Below the pieces are notes generated by a model. The model saw only the letters and a program-made list of their open reading frames with translations, searched no databases and was not told the origin of the DNA. From contig JAGQXA010000030.1 of the NCBI GenBank assembly GCA_020436865.1, positions 1 through 6,934 on the forward strand: DNA of 6,934 bases. The letters run 5' to 3'. The position numbers were made by a program, and so were the translations under genes. This document shows, piece by piece, positions 6,065-6,934 of this stretch. The stretch is from Saprospiraceae bacterium (GTDB taxonomy: Bacteria; Bacteroidota; Bacteroidia; Chitinophagales; Saprospiraceae). Every line of letters starts with the position of its first letter. Positions within the stretch are counted from its first letter, which is position 1.

Positions 6065-6934
6065 TCACCCCCTTGACCCTTCCAGAACACCGGCCCTTTC
6101 CAGTTCTTTCTGAAGCGCAGCCAGATGCTCGTCGGAGATAGGCGCCAAAGGTAGGCGCACCTCCTTGCTACAGACGCCCAGCAATTCGAGCGCTCCTTTC
6201 ACACCGGCCGGATTGCCGTCGATGTAAAGCCAGGGATGAATATCCAGCAACTGGGCGTTTAGCCGTTGGGCCTCTTCATAATTGCCGGCCAGGGCAGCCC
6301 GGGCCATTCCGGCGAACGGACCCGGTAAGGCATTGGCAATGACCGATATGACGCCGTCGCCTCCGCAGCCGATCATTGGGAGGGTGATCAGGTCGTCGCC
6401 CGACAACACGAGGAAATCGTCGGGTTTGTACTTGAGGATGGTCATAACCTGTTGCAGATCGCCGGAGGCTTCCTTCACGGCGAAGAACTGATCGCTGGCT
6501 TCAGCCAGGCGAAGCACCGTTTCGGCCTCTACGTTCGAACCCGTGCGCGAGGGCACGTTGTAGATGATCACGGGCCGCGGGGCCACTTCCGCCAAGGCCA
6601 TGTAATGCCGGTAAATCCCTTCCTGATTGGGCTTGTTATAGGCTGGGCTGCTCGACATGATCACGTCGATGCCAGTGAAGTCGAACTCGCGCACTTTTTG
6701 TACCAGCCGGGCCGTATCGTTATCGCCGAACACCCCAGCTACCAGGGGCTTGCGGCCGTTGTTGATCCGGATGGTAGCATCGAGCACCTCGCGGACCTCG
6801 CGGTCCGACAGGGTGACGGCCTCCCCTGTGGTACCCAGGGACACGAGGAAATCCACCCCACCTGCGATCACATGTTCGATCACCCGCTCCAGGGCCGGGA
6901 AATCGATCCGGCCGTTCCGGAAGGGCGTTACCAA
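6065..6934 (-). CDS. dapA: 4-hydroxy-tetrahydrodipicolinate synthase, 5' end cut by window
   Basis: This cytoplasmic enzyme condenses pyruvate with aspartate semialdehyde, the first step committed to diaminopimelate and lysine. The frame is open to the right edge. The last codon in the window, TTG, is read here as the internal Leu of the family's VTPF motif rather than as a start, so roughly ten N-terminal residues are missing. Numbering the 289 visible residues, GTTGE (34-38) contains the catalytic Thr pair, Y99 matches the Tyr contributed across the dimer, Y125 and R130 lie in YNVPSRTG (125-132), and K154 in VKEASGD is the Schiff-base lysine. The spacing agrees with E. coli DapA to within one or two residues, so the (beta/alpha)8 barrel looks intact and active. 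Other members of this aldolase family (NanA, KDG aldolase) are less likely given the full residue set. It ends with TGA at 6065-6067, convergent with the hydrolase gene. Confidence 0.95.
   Translation of the reverse strand: MVTPFRNGRIDFPALERVIEHVIAGGVDFLVSLGTTGEAVTLSDREVREVLDATIRINNGRKPLVAGVFGDNDTARLVQKVREFDFTGIDVIMSSSPAYNKPNQEGIYRHYMALAEVAPRPVIIYNVPSRTGSNVEAETVLRLAEASDQFFAVKEASGDLQQVMTILKYKPDDFLVLSGDDLITLPMIGCGGDGVISVIANALPGPFAGMARAALAGNYEEAQRLNAQLLDIHPWLYIDGNPAGVKGALELLGVCSKEVRLPLAPISDEHLAALQKELERAGVLEGSRG

Noticed and set aside
6056..6070. GGGTG/CACCC 5-bp hairpin across the dapA stop
   Set aside because: It is short, has no T-tract in either direction and lies partly in coding sequence, so it is too weak to call a terminator for the convergent pair.

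Overview
The window looks like ordinary chromosomal DNA of a moderately GC-rich member of the Bacteroidota. The lineage evidence is the archaeal/eukaryotic-type prolyl-tRNA synthetase with a C-terminal Tyr, a FadL-like outer membrane protein of the Bacteroidota type, A-rich rather than Shine-Dalgarno leaders, and octamers matching the Bacteroidota -7 promoter consensus TAnnTTTG. A Saprospiria/Lewinella-like organism would fit, but that is a guess. There are five protein genes, no RNA gene, no CRISPR array and no insertion sequence.

Layout: bases 1-78 hold a degenerate 8-base tandem repeat that folds back on itself, just downstream of proS. proS (79-1545, minus) is complete. It diverges across a 289-base AT-rich spacer (1546-1834) from a gene for a secreted, extremely low-complexity Tyr/Asp/Trp/Asn/Ser/Arg-rich protein (1835-3124, plus). 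A strong intrinsic terminator (3166-3210) ends that transcript. Next come a FadL/OmpP1-like outer membrane beta-barrel (3273-4742, plus), a 15-bp hairpin (4755-4798), and a membrane-bound predicted metal-dependent hydrolase of the YdjM/DUF457 type (4816-6036, plus). dapA (6065-6934, minus) converges on the hydrolase with a 28-base gap and runs off the right edge, lacking its first codons.

How the genes relate: proS (translation) and dapA (lysine/diaminopimelate synthesis) are housekeeping genes. The three plus-strand genes encode envelope proteins: one exported, one in the outer membrane, one in the inner membrane. The terminator separates the first from the second, and the hairpin lies between the second and third, so they need not form one operon. 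I see no defence, mobile or biosynthetic system. The parts most worth a second look are the low-complexity exported protein, the structured divergent spacer next to proS, the fold-back octamer repeat at the left edge, and the hairpin before the hydrolase gene.
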